A stretch of DNA of 64,000 bases from Paenibacillus whitsoniae (GTDB taxonomy: Bacteria > Bacillota > Bacilli > Paenibacillales > NBRC-103111): contig NZ_RXHU01000025.1 of assembly GCF_003955665.1 (NCBI RefSeq), positions 1 to 64,000 of the forward strand, written 5' to 3'. Of the stretch, positions 37,973 through 46,196 are shown piece after piece. The notes beneath the pieces were generated by a model, which saw only the letters and a list, made by a program, of their open reading frames with translations, had not been told where the DNA came from and searched no databases. The position numbers and the translations under genes are program-made. Every line of letters begins with the position of its first letter. Position 1 is the first letter of the stretch.

Positions 37973-38884
37973 ATGCATTGGCCTTATGCGGTTCCAGAGG
38001 AAAAAAAGATTCGGCTTATCGTGAATACGGACGCCAAAAATGAGGCGGACGACCAATATGCGATCGTTCATGCACTGCTGACGCCGCGCTTTCGCATCTC
38101 CGGCATGATTGCGGCGCACTTCGGGGAGCGAAGCGCTACCTCCATGGAGGATTCCTATGAAGAAATCAACAAGGTCCTTGGTTTAATGGGGATGGGATCA
38201 CACATTCAGGTGTGCAAGGGAGCCTCTTCCCCTCTCCCTGATGACAAGACGCCGGTTCCCTCTGCGGGCTCCGAGCTGATCATTCGGGAAGCGTTACGCG
38301 AAGATCCGCTTCCGCTCTACGTTATTTTTCTCGGTCCGCTTACCGATCTGGCTTCAGCCTACTTGCAGGAGCCGCGCATTGCGGAACGCTTGACGGCTGT
38401 ATGGATTGGCGGCGGCACGTATCCCGAGGGTGGGGAGGAATTCAATCTCGGCAACGATGTCGCAGCGGCCAACGCTGTGCTCCGCTCGCCGATACCGTTG
38501 TGGCAGGTACCGAAGAACGTCTATTCCATGATTCGGGTAAGCCTGGCAGAGCTTGCCGTTCGGGTGAGGCCGCATGGGGAAATCGGCAAATATTTGTTCG
38601 ATCAGCTGGTAGAATTCAATCTGGCATGGGGAGGCAAGCCGCGGTGGCCGAAGGGAGAAATGTGGTGCCTGGGCGATTCGCCTGCCGTGTCACTTTTGCT
38701 GGATGACCATATGTTCGAGTATGATCTCCTGGAAGCACCTCTGATCGGGCAGGATCAGCGATATGTGCCCCAGCCGGGGGCGCGCAAGATTAGGGTTTAC
38801 CGGTATGTGGATTCCCGCTTTACGTTGGAAGACTTTTACGCCAAACTGGCCTTGTTCGAGCTCATCGAAAGGAGGCTTCCCTGA
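37973..38884 (+). CDS. Divergent nucleoside-hydrolase-fold protein
   Basis: 303 residues from ATG at 37973 (AAGGAATG upstream). The metal motif near the N terminus reads NTDAKNEADDQYAI, where classical nucleoside hydrolases have D-x-D-P-G-x-D-D; here the paired aspartates are two residues farther along, as in the DUF1593-related branch. Later GPLTDLA and FNLGNDVAAANAVL match conserved segments of the fold. Classical members split ribonucleosides into base and ribose. In a glycosidase operon a pentofuranosidase acting on a carbohydrate is an alternative. Its stop overlaps the next start (TGATG), indicating translational coupling with GH78. Confidence 0.75.
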   Translation: MHWPYAVPEEKKIRLIVNTDAKNEADDQYAIVHALLTPRFRISGMIAAHFGERSATSMEDSYEEINKVLGLMGMGSHIQVCKGASSPLPDDKTPVPSAGSELIIREALREDPLPLYVIFLGPLTDLASAYLQEPRIAERLTAVWIGGGTYPEGGEEFNLGNDVAAANAVLRSPIPLWQVPKNVYSMIRVSLAELAVRVRPHGEIGKYLFDQLVEFNLAWGGKPRWPKGEMWCLGDSPAVSLLLDDHMFEYDLLEAPLIGQDQRYVPQPGARKIRVYRYVDSRFTLEDFYAKLALFELIERRLP

Positions 38885-41556
38885 TGACAGTAAGCGTGAC
38901 CGCATGTAAAACCGAATATCTGACGAATCCACTGGGGCTGGATTGCCCGGAGCCGCGCTTTTTCTGGCAGTTGGAAACAGATCGGAGGAACGTTCGGCAG
39001 AGCGCCTATCAACTTATCGTAGCCTCCTCGAAGGAGCTTCTGGACCTGGATCGGGGAGATCAGTGGGACTCCGGCAAGGTGGATTCGGACGACTCGATTC
39101 AAGTCGTCTATGCAGGCAAATCGTTGCAATCTCAAAAGCCATACTTTTGGAAGGTTCGCATATGGGATGAGCAGGGGAATGTCTCGGCATGGAGCGAGCC
39201 GGCATGCTGGTCGATGGGGATTCTCTCCCGCGGGGAATGGCAGGCGAAGTGGATCGGCCGCAAAGCGGTGCCTGGGCTGAACATGCAGCCATCGCCGTTC
39301 CTGCGTAAAGAATTCGCAGTTCGTTCCGGCATTCGCCGCGCGATGGTCTACGTCACGGCACTGGGCTTATTTCAACTCAAAGTGAACGGGCAGCAGGTTG
39401 GCCATTTGTTCGCTCCAGGCTGGACGGATTATGACAAGCGCGTTCAGGTACATGCCTATGACGTGACGGAGCAGCTTGCGGAAGGCGGGAACGTCTTCGG
39501 GGTCATCCTCGGAGACGGCTGGTATGCGGGTACGGTCGGCTTTTTGGGCAGGCACGTCTATGGGGAAAGACCCTTCTTTCTCCTGCAGGCATGCATCGAG
39601 TACGAGGACGGCAGCCGGGACATGATCGCAACGGATGCTGCGTGGCGGACGACGGAAGGACCGATTCGCTATTCCGACCTGATCAAGGGCGAAACCTATG
39701 ATGCTAGGCTGGAGCAAGTCGGCTGGGACCAGGCTGGCTTCGACGACTCGGGCTGGGAGACCCCGGATATCCGCTCGGGCTACAATGGTTTGCTCGTGGC
39801 AGCCGTCGAGCCTCCGATACGAATTATGAAAACGATGAAGCCGATCGTTGTAAGAAGAACGGAAGCGGGCAGCTATATTTTCGATATGGGACAGAACATG
39901 GTGGGGTGGACGGAAGTGAACGTACAGGGAACGGCCGGTACGCACATCACGTTAAGCCATGCAGAGATGCTGAATCCCGACGGTTCCCTCTATCTCGACA
40001 ATCTGCGGGTTGCCGTCCAGCAGGATCACTATATCCTCAAGGGAGACGGAGAAGAGAAGTACGAGCCGCACTTTACTTTCCACGGCTTCCGTTATGTAGA
40101 GCTGATCGGGTATCCGGGAGAACCGGATTTGCACACAATTACCGGCAAGGTCATTCATTCCGATACGCCGACTGCGGGTGCGCTCGAAACATCGGATGAC
40201 ATGGTGAATCAGCTGTATGCGAACATTACTTGGGGCCAGCGAGGCAATTTCTTGTCCGTGCCGACGGACTGCCCGCAGCGCGATGAGCGGCTCGGGTGGA
40301 CCGGGGATGCCCAGATTTTTGCGCGAACAGCTTCCTATAATATGGACGTTTCCCGTTTTTTCACCAAATACATGCAGGACATGATCGATTGCCAACAGCC
40401 GTCCGGCGCGTTCACGGACGTTGCCCCGGACGCGGGATGGATTCGTCACAAAATGTGGAACACACGTCTGAACTGGTTTGCTCCGGATAATGCGGGGTGG
40501 GGCGATGCGGGGGTCATTATTCCCTGGACGCTGTACATGATGTATGGCGATAAGCGAATCCTGCAGACGCATTATGAGGCCATGGTTCGCTGGGTTGCCT
40601 ATTTGACGGACAGTACGGATAATCTGATTCGTCCGGATTACGCCAATTACGGGGATTGGCTTTCGATCGATGCAGATACGCCCAAGGAGGTGCTTGCAAC
40701 CGCCTATTTCGCCTATAGCACGAAGGTACTCTCACAAATTGCCGGCGTGATTGGTCGGCCGGCGGATCAACGCTTGTACGAGACGCACTTCGCGAACATT
40801 GCCAGGGCTTTCCGCGAGGCTTTCGTACAAAGCGACGGGCGTATTCAAGGCGACACCCAGACCGTCTACGTATTGGTGCTCCAGTTTGGACTGCTCACGC
40901 CGGGGTTGAAGCCTCTCGCCGTCCGACACCTAACGAACAATATCCGCGAGCGCGGCGACCGGCTATCCACGGGTTTCCTCGGCGTAGGTTATTTGCTGCC
41001 GGCCTTGACGGATTGCGGAGAGTTGGATGTCGCCTATACGCTCTTGACCCAGAAGGCTTTCCCGTCTTGGATGTACTCCATTTTGCATGGAGCTACGACA
41101 ATCTGGGAGCGTTGGGACGGCTGGACTACGGAGAATGGCTTCCAAACGCCATCGATGAACTCGTTCAACCATTATTCCCTTGGCTCGGTTGGGGAGTGGA
41201 TGTTTCGGTACATGGCTGGGATTGAAGCGGACGCCTCCGCCCCAGGTTTCCGCCATGCCATTATCCGTCCGCAGCCGGGCGGCCATCTGACTTATGTGAA
41301 AGCTTCCTATGAGTCGCTGTACGGTCGAATTGCCGTTGCGTGGTCGCTGTCCGAAGCGGGAGAGTTGACGGTTGCTGTGGAGATTCCGGCCAATACGACG
41401 GCAAGCGTGCTCGTTCCGGCGCAAAACGTAAGCATGGACGGTGCTAAAGCCAATGAGGGAGGTTCGGAAATCACGCTCATAGAGGGCGCGGAAGGAACGC
41501 AAGTGGAGCTTGGGTCGGGTACCTACAAGTTTACCGGGACAGCGGTGAGGTTCTAA
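38884..41556 (+). CDS. Glycoside hydrolase family 78 alpha-L-rhamnosidase
   Basis: 890 residues, overlapping the upstream stop by one base with AAAGGAGG inside the previous gene. Domain order matches bacterial GH78: N-terminal fibronectin-like domain (ACKTEYLTNPLGLDCPEPRF), carbohydrate-binding region with RPFFLLQACIEYEDGS, then the (alpha/alpha)6 barrel with CPQRDERLGWTGDAQIFART, where the DE pair supplies the general acid, and WERWDGW later. The family removes terminal alpha-L-rhamnose. No signal peptide. Last gene of the operon; a strong terminator follows 20 bases later. Confidence 0.93.
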   Translation: MTVSVTACKTEYLTNPLGLDCPEPRFFWQLETDRRNVRQSAYQLIVASSKELLDLDRGDQWDSGKVDSDDSIQVVYAGKSLQSQKPYFWKVRIWDEQGNVSAWSEPACWSMGILSRGEWQAKWIGRKAVPGLNMQPSPFLRKEFAVRSGIRRAMVYVTALGLFQLKVNGQQVGHLFAPGWTDYDKRVQVHAYDVTEQLAEGGNVFGVILGDGWYAGTVGFLGRHVYGERPFFLLQACIEYEDGSRDMIATDAAWRTTEGPIRYSDLIKGETYDARLEQVGWDQAGFDDSGWETPDIRSGYNGLLVAAVEPPIRIMKTMKPIVVRRTEAGSYIFDMGQNMVGWTEVNVQGTAGTHITLSHAEMLNPDGSLYLDNLRVAVQQDHYILKGDGEEKYEPHFTFHGFRYVELIGYPGEPDLHTITGKVIHSDTPTAGALETSDDMVNQLYANITWGQRGNFLSVPTDCPQRDERLGWTGDAQIFARTASYNMDVSRFFTKYMQDMIDCQQPSGAFTDVAPDAGWIRHKMWNTRLNWFAPDNAGWGDAGVIIPWTLYMMYGDKRILQTHYEAMVRWVAYLTDSTDNLIRPDYANYGDWLSIDADTPKEVLATAYFAYSTKVLSQIAGVIGRPADQRLYETHFANIARAFREAFVQSDGRIQGDTQTVYVLVLQFGLLTPGLKPLAVRHLTNNIRERGDRLSTGFLGVGYLLPALTDCGELDVAYTLLTQKAFPSWMYSILHGATTIWERWDGWTTENGFQTPSMNSFNHYSLGSVGEWMFRYMAGIEADASAPGFRHAIIRPQPGGHLTYVKASYESLYGRIAVAWSLSEAGELTVAVEIPANTTASVLVPAQNVSMDGAKANEGGSEITLIEGAEGTQVELGSGTYKFTGTAVRF

Positions 41557-41576
41557 TAGTGGCATTCATCATAGAA

Positions 41577-41608
41577 GAAGACCTTGAGGACGTCCTCAAG
41601 GTCTTTCT
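41577..41608. terminator. Bidirectional terminator between GH78 and the SASP gene
   Basis: AAGACCTTGAGGAC is followed directly by its perfect complement GTCCTCAAGGTCTT, with A-rich and T-rich flanks. It closes the plus-strand operon and the convergent SASP gene. Confidence 0.85.
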
Positions 41609-41631
41609 TGTCAAGCGCTTTAGATGCTTGG

Positions 41632-41910
41632 CTATTTCTTCGCCAACTGCTGCTGTGCCATCCGCACAAGCTCGCGCACCATGGCGCCGCCGATCGGCCC
41701 GCCGACCCGGCCGGCATCCTCGGACTTCAACTGCCCGTTGTAGCCGGGCTGGAGCGGAACGCCGAGCGTGCGCGCGACTTCGTATTTTACCAGATCGGGC
41801 CGCGCCGGATCGACGGCGTACCCTTGCTCTTTCATGACTTGGGCTTTCAGCATGCCGAGTCCTTCGCTTGCACCGGGAACCATCGCCCGGCTGCTTCTTC
41901 TTCGTGCCAT
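41632..41910 (-). CDS. Alpha/beta-type small acid-soluble spore protein
   Basis: 92 residues. The conserved core is complete: KYEVARTLGVPLQPGYNG contains the germination-protease cleavage site (E-V in YEVAR), and GRVGGPIGGAMVRELVRMAQ is the second DNA-binding helix. These proteins coat spore DNA and protect it from UV and heat, then are degraded on germination. The N-terminal arm (MARRRSSRAMVPGASEGL) is longer and more basic than in typical members. AGAGGTGATG precedes the ATG. Expression is presumably in the forespore. Confidence 0.92.
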   Translation of the reverse strand: MARRRSSRAMVPGASEGLGMLKAQVMKEQGYAVDPARPDLVKYEVARTLGVPLQPGYNGQLKSEDAGRVGGPIGGAMVRELVRMAQQQLAKK

Positions 41911-41930
41911 CAGGCATCACCTCTTGGAGG

Positions 41931-42377
41931 TTAGGTTGCCCTGCCTTCCTTTATCCCATGAGCCCGGAACGTGAAAAGTTTATGCCCGAAATAGTTGCCG
42001 ATCGTATACAACCCGTTGCCCGCCAGAATGGCGGCGTTATGAAGCCATTTCTCGGGAGCGGATGGAAACAGCGCCGCGACGGCCGAGGCCAGCCCCCAGC
42101 TGGCTCCGTAGGATAGGCCGTAGCAGACGAGAATGACGAGTCCGAATTTCCACCAAGAGCTCCCTATGCGAGCCGTTGAACGGAATGTAAAGGTGCGATT
42201 CAGGAAATAGCTGACCATCGCGCCGATCGTATTGCCGCCGAACGTGGAAGCCCAATAATTGAGTTGCAGCCAATTAAACAGCATGAAACTGGCGGACAGA
42301 CCGACCAGCGTGTTAAGCAGACCGACGAGCAGAAAGCGGGCAAAACTGCCGGTCAGCAGTCGCGAGAGCTTGTTCAT
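41931..42377 (-). CDS. GtrA-like membrane protein
   Basis: 148 residues with four predicted membrane spans (FARFLLVGLLNTLVGLSASF, then three more) and the family ending RTFTF/HKLFTFRA. GtrA-like proteins help flip or modify undecaprenyl-linked sugars for cell-envelope glycosylation. The start overlaps the stop of the glycosyltransferase gene upstream by four bases (ATGA), so the pair is translationally coupled and probably acts together. Confidence 0.88.
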   Translation of the reverse strand: MNKLSRLLTGSFARFLLVGLLNTLVGLSASFMLFNWLQLNYWASTFGGNTIGAMVSYFLNRTFTFRSTARIGSSWWKFGLVILVCYGLSYGASWGLASAVAALFPSAPEKWLHNAAILAGNGLYTIGNYFGHKLFTFRAHGIKEGRAT

Positions 42378-43384
42378 CTGTGCCGACCTGCATAGCTGGA
42401 GGCGGGAGGAGCAGGCGCATCTTCAAGCGCAGCGGGGGCCAGCAACCTTTTTTCAATGACAAATTTCGGGCGGTGCTTCACTTCTTTATAGATTTTGCCT
42501 ATGTATTCGCCGATGAGTCCGAGTGCCAGGAGCTGTACGCCGCCGATGAACCAGACGGATAAAATGAGCGACGTCCAACCGGTGACGTTGGCGCCGACGA
42601 TTTTGCCGATGAGCGCATAAATGGCGGCCACGACGCTCAGCGCGAACAGTAGAAACCCGAGCACGGTCACGAAGCGGATCGGTGTAACGCTGAACGAGGT
42701 TATGCCGTCGAAGGCAAAAGCGAGCATTTTTCGCAGCGGGTATTTGGACTCTCCGGCAAAACGCTCTTTCCGGTCGTAATACACCTGCGTAGAGGGAAAC
42801 CCAAGCAGGGGCACGATGCCGCGCAGAAACAGATTTACTTCCTGGAACCGTTCCATCTCGTCCAGCGTCCGTTTGCTCATGAGGCGGAAGTCCGCGTGAT
42901 TGTAGTGGATTTTGACCCCTAGCGAGGTCATCAGTTTATAAAAGCCCTGGGCCGTTGCCCGCTTGAACAACGTATCCGACGAACGGTCCTGTCGCACACC
43001 ATAGACAATGTCATAGCCTTCTCGGTACTTCACGACGAACTCGCGGATGACATCCGTATCGTCCTGCAGATCGGCGTCGATCGATACAACGCAGTCGGAG
43101 TAGGCTTTGGCTTGCATAAGGCCTGCTAGGAGCGCGCTCTGATGGCCGGCGTTGCGGGCAAGTTTTAGCCCGGTTACGAATGTATTGGCTTCGTGAAAAC
43201 GGTCGATCAGCTGCCAGGTTGCGTCTTTACTGCCATCGTCTACAAGCAGCATCGTACTGTCGGCGGAAATTAATGCCTCCGCAATCATACCGTCCAGGAT
43301 CGCGCTGAGCCGAAATACCGTTTCCGGCAGCACTTCTTCTTCGTTATAGCAAGGAACCACGATCGTTAAGATTGGGTTAGCCAC
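42374..43384 (-). CDS. GtrB/DPM1-like family 2 glycosyltransferase
   Basis: 336 residues from GTG at 43384. GT-A fold motifs: TIVVPCYNEEEVLPET, LLVDDGSKDAT, SIDADLQDD (DxD-type metal site) and the acceptor region HADFRLMS. Two C-terminal membrane spans (VTVLGFLLFALSVVAAIYAL and SLILSVWFIGGVQLLALGL) are standard for polyprenyl-phosphate sugar transferases such as GtrB. Such enzymes move glucose or a similar sugar from a nucleotide to undecaprenyl phosphate at the inner membrane face. Coupled to GtrA. The modified polymer is not indicated by context. Confidence 0.9.
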   Translation of the reverse strand: MANPILTIVVPCYNEEEVLPETVFRLSAILDGMIAEALISADSTMLLVDDGSKDATWQLIDRFHEANTFVTGLKLARNAGHQSALLAGLMQAKAYSDCVVSIDADLQDDTDVIREFVVKYREGYDIVYGVRQDRSSDTLFKRATAQGFYKLMTSLGVKIHYNHADFRLMSKRTLDEMERFQEVNLFLRGIVPLLGFPSTQVYYDRKERFAGESKYPLRKMLAFAFDGITSFSVTPIRFVTVLGFLLFALSVVAAIYALIGKIVGANVTGWTSLILSVWFIGGVQLLALGLIGEYIGKIYKEVKHRPKFVIEKRLLAPAALEDAPAPPASSYAGRHR

Positions 43385-43497
43385 AAATCTTCGTCTCCAT
43401 CCTGCTTCAGATAAGGTCTAACGGAAGCTTGTACACCGCAATCATGCGCGTCCAAGCCCCTTAAGCTTTCATTATAACGTATTACCGGGGGAAAACG

Positions 43498-43534
43498 TAA
43501 GCGGCAGGCACGAGAATATCGCACCGGCCGCTTG
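43498..43534 (-). terminator. Possible terminator of the YjcZ-like gene
   Basis: AAGCGGC pairs with GCCGCTT and runs on the minus strand into ACGTTTTCC. A GC palindrome (TGGGGGCTCCCCCA, about 43545-43560) lies nearer the stop codon. The rest of 43385-43607 shows nothing else. Confidence 0.4.
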
Positions 43535-43607
43535 GTTTGTCATTGTGGGGGCTCCCCCAAGAGCAGTGGGAACAGCTAAGCAGTGGTTGCTATTGGGGGG
43601 GAAGTGA

Positions 43608-43712
43608 TTACCATCCGAATCCGAAAGTAGCCAGAACGATGACCAAGAGGATATACAATACGAGAACTACAGAAGCACCGGAGTAACCTGGAGTGCCGCA
43701 ACCATAACCCAT
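43608..43712 (-). CDS. YjcZ-family sporulation peptide
   Basis: 34 residues from ATG at 43712, with AGGGAGGG upstream. A short glycine/cysteine/tyrosine-rich head (MGYGCGTPGYSG) is followed by one hydrophobic helix (VVLVLYILLVIVLATFGFGW). This is the classic form of the YjcZ/YhdX group of tiny membrane peptides in spore formers, function poorly defined. The longer in-frame start upstream has no ribosome site. Confidence 0.85.
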   Translation of the reverse strand: MGYGCGTPGYSGASVVLVLYILLVIVLATFGFGW

Positions 43713-43829
43713 GCCAATCCCTCCCTTCACAAGATTACTATATGTCAGGTGACTAGGAGAGGTATGGATGAACGCCCTGATGGCGCAAAAGAAAATAGGT
43801 GAACGTGTCCATCCGCGCACGAGGTACCG

Positions 43830-44435
43830 TTAGCCGAGAAGCTCCCATTTCGCCCACATTTCAGGTGGATTGAGCTCGTAAATCTCTTGCTCGCGGTACA
43901 TAAACTGGTGCATGATCAGCTCCCGGCGCAGCAGCGCAAAATCGGGATGGAAGCGTTGAATCCACTGATTCAGCTCTTTCTCCGTATAGGAGCGGCCTTT
44001 CTCAAGCTGGCCGGCGAGGTGGGTGAGGACGATCAGTTTTTTCTTGAGCTGAGCGGGAATATGCTTCAGCTTGCCGTCCTGTGTAAAAAAGTTGCGCAAT
44101 ACAGACTGTTCCAGACTGGATTGCAGATTGTCGTTGGGCATGGACTCCTGGCCTCCTTGGCGCTGGCGAAAAATAATGTCGTTCGCGGCTTGCGCATTTG
44201 TGCGCAGCTGCTTTTCGTTGATGGCGAAGAATATGGTGTTCTTCTCCCGGCGCTCATGAACAAGGTTCGCCTCGCGCAGCTTGGCGGCATGATGCGTAAT
44301 GGTCGCAGGCGTGACGCCAAGCTTCTCGGCGAGCGTCTGCCCGTTCAGCGGGCCTTCTGCCAGCAGAATGAGCAGCCGAATCCGGGTCGGGTCGGCGAGC
44401 GCTTTGTGGTAGAGGATGATTTTATCTAATTGCAT
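43830..44435 (-). CDS. ArsR-family regulator with C-terminal DUF2087 domain
   Basis: 201 residues. The N-terminal winged helix (about 5-85) has the ArsR pattern KALADPTRIRLLILLAEGPL, LAEKLGVTPATITHHAAKLR and the wing EKNTIFFAI. No metal-binding cysteine pair is seen, so it is not a typical metal sensor. Residues about 120-201 match DUF2087 (LIVLTHLAGQLEKGRSYTEK, LLRRELIMHQFMYRE), a domain often attached to such regulators. AAGGAG precedes the ATG by 9 bases. A 14-bp palindrome just upstream is a likely autoregulatory site. Confidence 0.88.
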   Translation of the reverse strand: MQLDKIILYHKALADPTRIRLLILLAEGPLNGQTLAEKLGVTPATITHHAAKLREANLVHERREKNTIFFAINEKQLRTNAQAANDIIFRQRQGGQESMPNDNLQSSLEQSVLRNFFTQDGKLKHIPAQLKKKLIVLTHLAGQLEKGRSYTEKELNQWIQRFHPDFALLRRELIMHQFMYREQEIYELNPPEMWAKWELLG

Positions 44436-44468
44436 GGAGGGGAACTCCTTCTTAATTGATTTAACAAA

Positions 44469-44482
44469 TATCTAATTAGATA
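44469..44482. promoter_or_regulatory. Perfect palindrome, candidate ArsR-family operator
   Basis: TATCTAATTAGATA lies 34 bases before the start of the ArsR-DUF2087 gene, where a self-repressor would bind. It is the only long perfect palindrome in the gap between that gene and mqnB. Confidence 0.55.
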
Positions 44483-44638
44483 GTAATTAAATGAGTTATG
44501 AATGTCAAGTACGCAAACTGGACTTTTCCAGTTGAGCTGTCTACTTTTTCTTGGAGGCAGACAGGAAAAGTTTCTTATTCGAAACAGGTCATGTACAATA
44601 GAAGATAAGCAAGTTGATGGGAAAAGGGGATTTATCAG

Positions 44639-45277
44639 ATGCGTGTGTTGGTCATGACAGCGGTCGCGCCTGAGCAGGACGCCATTCGGCGCGGACTCGG
44701 CGACGATCCGAGATTTGAATATGCATTGGCGGGCGTAGGGCTAGCCGCCAGCGCGGTTAACGGGGCGCTGGCGCTGTCCAAGGCGCCTTATGATTTATTG
44801 CTGATCGCCGGGATCGCCGGCGGTTTTGAGGGACGAGCCGAGGTCGGCTCGATCGTCGTGGCGAGCGAGATCGTTGCAGCAGACCTCGGCTCAGAGCTGC
44901 TGGACGGCTTCAGCTCGCTTGAGGAGCTGGGCTTCGGGGCGTCGCGCGTTCCTGTCGCCGAGGAACTGGCCCGGCGCGCGACCGCCGCGCTGCAGGCCGC
45001 AGGGCTCCCGGCGCAAGCGGGGCCGGTGCTGACCGTGGCGACGGCCACGGGCACGGCCGCCACCGCGGCGGCACTGGCAGCGCGTGTGCCTGGCGCGGCA
45101 GCCGAAGCCATGGAAGGCTTCGGGCTGGCGACGGCGGCGCAGCGCCTCGGGGTTCCCGTGCTGGAGGTGCGCACGATTTCCAACCGCGTAGGTCCGCGGG
45201 ATCGCGATGCGTGGCGCATCGGTGATGCATTGCAAGCGTTAGAAGCAGCAGGTTCAGTCTTAGCGGAGGTGCTTTAA
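44639..45277 (+). CDS. mqnB: Futalosine hydrolase
   Basis: 212 residues, AAAAGGGGA upstream. A nucleoside-phosphorylase-fold hydrolase that removes the base from (amino)futalosine in the alternative menaquinone pathway. Visible signs are the VMTAVAPEQDAI start, LLLIAGIAGGF, and the ribose-binding AEAMEGFGLATAA. It is followed 1 base later by mqnD, confirming the pathway. Codon use is more GC-rich here than in flanking genes. A TACAAT -10-like hexamer lies about 40 bases upstream. Genes for MqnA, MqnC and MqnE are not in this window. Confidence 0.92.
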   Translation: MRVLVMTAVAPEQDAIRRGLGDDPRFEYALAGVGLAASAVNGALALSKAPYDLLLIAGIAGGFEGRAEVGSIVVASEIVAADLGSELLDGFSSLEELGFGASRVPVAEELARRATAALQAAGLPAQAGPVLTVATATGTAATAAALAARVPGAAAEAMEGFGLATAAQRLGVPVLEVRTISNRVGPRDRDAWRIGDALQALEAAGSVLAEVL

Positions 45278-45278
45278 T

Positions 45279-46121
45279 ATGAAAATTGCGTTTTCACCTT
45301 GTCCAAACGATACCTTTGTTTTCCATGCCTGGGCGCATGGCTTGATTCCGGGCGCTCCGACGCTCGATGTCTTGTATGCGGATATTGATATTACGAATAA
45401 GCTGGCGGCGGATGGTACAGGTCCGGACGTGCTTAAAATTTCCTACGCGGCCCTGCCGTGGGTGCTGAAAGACTATGCGCTGCTGCCTTGCGGCGGCGCG
45501 CTGGGCCGCGGCTGCGGTCCGCTGGTGCTGACGCGTCCTGACGGCGCAGAGGCGCCGACACCGGCGGCGCTCAGCGGCCGCCAGGTCGCGGTGCCGAGCG
45601 AGCGCTCGACCGCGTACCTGTTGTTCCGCCTGTGGGCGGCACAACACGTGCCGGGCGGCGTAGGAGAGATCGTCGTCATGCCGTTCCACGAGATCATGCC
45701 GGCGGTGCGGGACGGCCGGATCGACGCCGGCCTGGTCATTCACGAAGCGCGCTTTACGTACCCGTCCTACGGGTTAGCGCTTCTCACCGACCTCGGCAAC
45801 TGGTGGGAACAGGATACCGGCCTGCCGATTCCGCTTGGCGCCATTGTGGCGCGCCGTTCGATGGATCTTGCTGCGCTGGCGGGATGGGCGCGCGCGTCCG
45901 TCGAGTACGCCTGGGCGCATCCCGAGGCGTCGCGCGATTACGTGATGGCGCACGCGCAGGAGATGGACCCCGCGGTCGCGCAGGCGCACATCGACCTGTA
46001 CGTGAACGCGTTCACGGCGGAGCTCGGCGACAGCGGCTACGCCGCGGTGCTCACCTTGCTCCAGCGCGCCGCGGAGGAAGGGCTTGTGCCGCAGCAGGAC
46101 TATGCTGCGCTGCTGAAATAG
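45279..46121 (+). CDS. mqnD: 1,4-dihydroxy-6-naphthoate synthase
   Basis: 280 residues, starting 1 base after mqnB with GGAGGTG inside the end of mqnB. MqnD converts cyclic dehypoxanthine futalosine to 1,4-dihydroxy-6-naphthoate. It has the periplasmic-binding-protein-like fold of the MqnA/MqnD family with the signature IAFSPCPNDTFVFHAW near the start and MPFHEIMPAV in the middle. Length is typical. A strong terminator follows immediately. Confidence 0.94.
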   Translation: MKIAFSPCPNDTFVFHAWAHGLIPGAPTLDVLYADIDITNKLAADGTGPDVLKISYAALPWVLKDYALLPCGGALGRGCGPLVLTRPDGAEAPTPAALSGRQVAVPSERSTAYLLFRLWAAQHVPGGVGEIVVMPFHEIMPAVRDGRIDAGLVIHEARFTYPSYGLALLTDLGNWWEQDTGLPIPLGAIVARRSMDLAALAGWARASVEYAWAHPEASRDYVMAHAQEMDPAVAQAHIDLYVNAFTAELGDSGYAAVLTLLQRAAEEGLVPQQDYAALLK

Positions 46122-46190
46122 GCTAGCACGAACAAGAAAGAGGGCGTCCCCCGAGCCGTTAGGCTGGGCGGGACGCCCTCTTGTGCTAGC
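46122..46190. terminator. Large bidirectional terminator between mqnD and the siderophore-binding gene
   Basis: Nested inverted repeats: an outer GCTAGCAC/GTGCTAGC pair and an inner AAGAGGGCGTCCC / GGGACGCCCTCTT pair. It closes two convergent genes. Confidence 0.8.
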
Positions 46191-46196
46191 TGAGGC

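Noticed and set aside
41559..41934. Plus-strand frames over the SASP gene
   Set aside because: They are antisense to a protein with an unmistakable SASP core and begin inside the terminator hairpin.
44513..44535. A hairpin (AACTGG/CCAGTT) upstream of mqnB as terminator or riboswitch
   Set aside because: The stem is short, there is no directly following T run and no known aptamer consensus is seen.
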